This document shows positions 39,742 through 41,523 of a DNA stretch of 41,523 nucleotides, one piece after another; the first letter of the stretch is position 1, and each line of letters opens with the position of its first letter. The notes under the pieces were generated by a model. That model saw only the letters and a list, made by a program, of their open reading frames with translations, did no database searches and had not been told where the DNA came from. The DNA is from Dehalococcoidia bacterium (GTDB lineage Bacteria > Chloroflexota > Dehalococcoidia > Lucifugimonadales > UBA1127): assembly GCA_029936935.1 (NCBI GenBank), contig JAPYRQ010000007.1, forward strand, positions 1 through 41,523. Direction: 5' to 3'. The position numbers and the translations under genes were made by a program.

Positions 39742-39770
39742 TTGTCACACGCCATCGCGCAGACTACACT
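39742..39770 (+). promoter_or_regulatory. Promoter of the Ldh2-family gene
   Basis: TTGTCA (39742-39747), a 17-base spacer and TACACT (39765-39770), 30 bases before the ATG at 39801. Confidence 0.6.
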
Positions 39771-39800
39771 CGACGCACTTTAAAGCGAGTGAGGTCTACT

Positions 39801-40853
39801 ATGCCTACGTTCACACACGATTACCTACGCAACGCTGCCTTCGAGGTATTCAAGGCCGCTGGAACACCTGACCAGGCTGCCCACGCGGTTGCCGAGGGTC
39901 TCGTCAGCTCCAACCTGGCAGGCCACGATTCCCACGGCATCGGACAGGTGCCGATTTACGTCGACCGCATCAAGGCGGGGCATATTGTGCCGAACGCGCC
40001 CTTCGAAATCGAAAAAGAAACACACACCACAGCGGTCATCAACGGCAACTGGGGCTTCGGGTTCGATGTGACCAACCGCGCCACGAACATCCTCATCGAG
40101 AAGGCGCTGGAGCAGAACATCGCAGCGGTGACCGTGTACCAGCAGAGCCACATCGGCCGACTGACACCCTACGCCGCCAAGTGCGCCGAGCAGGGTTTGG
40201 CGGCCATCATGTTCACGGACTCGGGTAGGACGGCCAAGGCTGTGGCGCCCTTCGGTGGTCGAGGTCGACGGTTGGGCACCAACCCCATCTGCATCTGCGT
40301 GCCATCGAACGAGGACGGCCCGGTGTTCATCGACATGGCCAGCAGCGCGGTAGCAGCCAACAAACTGGCTGTGTATCGTCGTCGCAACGAGCCCGTCCCT
40401 GAAGGCTGGATCATCGACAAGGATGGCAACCCGACGACCGACCCAAACGCCTACGCGGAAGGTGGCGCGCTGCTGCCTGTGGGTGGCGATCTTGGCTACA
40501 AGGGCTTTGGACTGAGCTTCATGGGTGAGATCTTCTCCGGCATCATGACCACTCTGGGTTTCGGGCTGGACCCGGACGCCAAGCACAACGATGGCAGCTT
40601 CATTGCCGCATGGCGCATCGATGCCTTCTCCGACCTGGAATGGTTCAAGCAGCAGGTAAGTGATTTCATCAAGTTCGTGAAGTCGTCGCCGCTGTCAGCC
40701 GGAAGCAAGGGCATCTGGTACCCCGGCGAGATGGAGAAGGACATGGAAGCCAAGCTTCGCAAAGACGGCATCGCCGTAGAGGACTCCGTCTGGAAGGACA
40801 TCACTGGCCTCATTGAGGAGTACGGGATTCAGAGTGCGGTGGGGACGCCGTAG
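39801..40853 (+). CDS. Malate/L-lactate/sulfolactate dehydrogenase family (Ldh2)
   Basis: An NAD(P)-dependent 2-hydroxy acid dehydrogenase with its own non-Rossmann fold. 350 residues with 'GHDSHGIGQVPIY' (catalytic His48-type motif), 'GRRLGTNPICICVPS' (G-T-N-P cofactor segment), 'VFIDMASSAVAANKL' and 'GGDLGYKGFGLSFMGEIFSGIM' (the G-Y-K-G-x-G-L motif). Relatives oxidise malate, lactate, sulfolactate, ureidoglycolate or 2,3-diketogulonate; the sequence does not decide. GAGG precedes the ATG at 39801. It converges with the PEP mutase-family gene, whose stop lies 10 bases away; both could handle C3-C4 hydroxy acids. Confidence 0.9.
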   Translation: MPTFTHDYLRNAAFEVFKAAGTPDQAAHAVAEGLVSSNLAGHDSHGIGQVPIYVDRIKAGHIVPNAPFEIEKETHTTAVINGNWGFGFDVTNRATNILIEKALEQNIAAVTVYQQSHIGRLTPYAAKCAEQGLAAIMFTDSGRTAKAVAPFGGRGRRLGTNPICICVPSNEDGPVFIDMASSAVAANKLAVYRRRNEPVPEGWIIDKDGNPTTDPNAYAEGGALLPVGGDLGYKGFGLSFMGEIFSGIMTTLGFGLDPDAKHNDGSFIAAWRIDAFSDLEWFKQQVSDFIKFVKSSPLSAGSKGIWYPGEMEKDMEAKLRKDGIAVEDSVWKDITGLIEEYGIQSAVGTP

Positions 40854-40863
40854 TTAAAATTCC

Positions 40864-41523
40864 CTACTTCATGAACTCAGCCTGCCACGCGTCGTAGTCG
40901 GCGCTGGATAGGGCAGCGGCCATAATCTCGGCTGACGGCGTCCTACCGCTCATGCCGGCAGGCTGGCCACCATCCGCGTGGTGCTTCAACGCGTCGTAGA
41001 TGCCCTGCACCATCACCTGGAGGGGCAGGTGGCCTTTGAGCGCGATACGCACACCGTTTGCCGCCAAGAACTCCGTATCCTGTATCTCCGCCGGGGCTGA
41101 GCCCAGCATAAGTGGTATGGTTGTGGCGGCACGTATGGCCTGCACGTGTTCTTTTGTTGAAAGGCCTGTGAAGAACAGGGCGTCCACACCTGACTCCTCG
41201 TAGGCCTTGGCGCGAGTCAGCACACCATCGATACCCTCGATGCCCATAGCGGCGCACCTGCCGATGACCACGGTTGCGGGGTCACGTTTTGCGGCCACGG
41301 CAGCCTTCATCTTGCCAACAGCCTCCTGCAGCGATATGACCGACGCGCCTTGCTTCTCGCCGAAGGGCGTTGGCAGCGCAGTGTCCTCTATCGACATGGC
41401 ACAGACCTCAGCGTTTTCGAGCTCAGACACCGTGCGCATGACGTTCATGGCTTTGCCGTAGCCGTGGTCCGAGTCCACCATCAGGCTAATGTCGCTTGCA
41501 CGGGTGACACGTCGTGCCTGGTC
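40864..41523 (-). CDS. PEP mutase/isocitrate lyase superfamily enzyme (5' end outside window)
   Basis: The minus frame stays open to the window edge, giving at least 219 residues; the ATG at 41481 is internal. 'LMVDSDHGYGKAMNVMRTVSELENA' (split) is the superfamily's metal-binding D-x-D-x-G-Y-G region with His for the second usual Thr, 'MSIEDTALP' carries the conserved Glu-Asp, and 'VIGRCAAM...GIDGVLTRAKAYEESGVDALFF' the R-x-D/A ... A-x-Y-x-x-A-G-A-D pattern. Members include oxaloacetate decarboxylase, 2,3-dimethylmalate lyase, methylisocitrate lyase and carboxyphosphonoenolpyruvate mutase. The missing N-terminus hides the loop that separates them. Confidence 0.85.
   Translation of the reverse strand, partial: DQARRVTRASDISLMVDSDHGYGKAMNVMRTVSELENAEVCAMSIEDTALPTPFGEKQGASVISLQEAVGKMKAAVAAKRDPATVVIGRCAAMGIEGIDGVLTRAKAYEESGVDALFFTGLSTKEHVQAIRAATTIPLMLGSAPAEIQDTEFLAANGVRIALKGHLPLQVMVQGIYDALKHHADGGQPAGMSGRTPSAEIMAAALSSADYDAWQAEFMK

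Overview
The window looks like a chromosomal segment of a free-living, aerobic, probably marine bacterium. I infer the SAR202-type Dehalococcoidia (Chloroflexota) from several Rieske oxygenase paralogues beside an amidohydrolase and an SDR, orphan Dpp/Opp-type ATPases, arsM/arsC arsenic genes and moderately high GC. No rRNA or tRNA gene was found, so the taxonomy is inference only.

Main discovery. Three genes carry in-frame TGA codons exactly where their families have a catalytic cysteine, and each of the four TGA codons is followed at +20 to +23 by a short hairpin whose loop has G as its second base (bacterial SECIS geometry). They are (i) an OsmC-like peroxidase with Sec at the peroxidatic position (4302-4727, minus); (ii) a ferredoxin:thioredoxin reductase (FTR) catalytic-subunit homologue in which BOTH redox-active cysteines, but none of the four Fe-S ligand cysteines, are TGA (19775-20218, plus); and (iii) a glutaredoxin with a U-G-P-C active site (20205-20453, plus) that overlaps the FTR gene by 14 bases. 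Read conventionally, all three look like broken or unannotated DNA. Together FTR and glutaredoxin suggest a ferredoxin-driven, selenocysteine-based thiol relay, placed just upstream of an arsenic pair (aquaglyceroporin + arsC). The OsmC selenoprotein sits next to arsR-arsM.

Layout. 1-1274: 3' end of a collagen-like protein, a BldC/MerR-like regulator, and a repeat-rich leader. 1275-2960: ilvD. 3060-4207 (minus): arsM and arsR with a readable promoter/operator. 4302-5429 (minus): Sec-OsmC and two small Rieske ferredoxins. 5615-8120: ABM monooxygenase-like protein, alpha/beta hydrolase, thiolase. 8121-9423: AT-richer island with small hypothetical genes. 9424-13107: aminotransferase, MFS exporter, CcdA-like protein. 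13222-19633: probable operon SDR - amidohydrolase - two Rieske oxygenases - LigB-type extradiol dioxygenase - VTT membrane protein, a likely aromatic or cyclic-compound catabolic unit. 19775-22717: Sec-FTR, Sec-glutaredoxin, aquaglyceroporin, arsC, panE-like reductase. 22750-26282: orphan ABC ATPase, third Rieske oxygenase, zinc alcohol dehydrogenase. 26389-30782 (minus): def - CCA/poly(A) polymerase - secD - secF housekeeping operon. 31065-36390: second orphan ABC ATPase, MFS, a frameshifted methyltransferase, holA, ychF. 36623-41523: SRPBCC protein, hemW, D-2-hydroxyacid dehydrogenase, Ldh2-type dehydrogenase, partial PEP mutase/isocitrate lyase-family gene.

A second pattern is a family of short hairpin repeats (core CCAGGGC..GCCCTGG followed by ACC), often placed directly on or after stop codons; at least eleven copies occur here.
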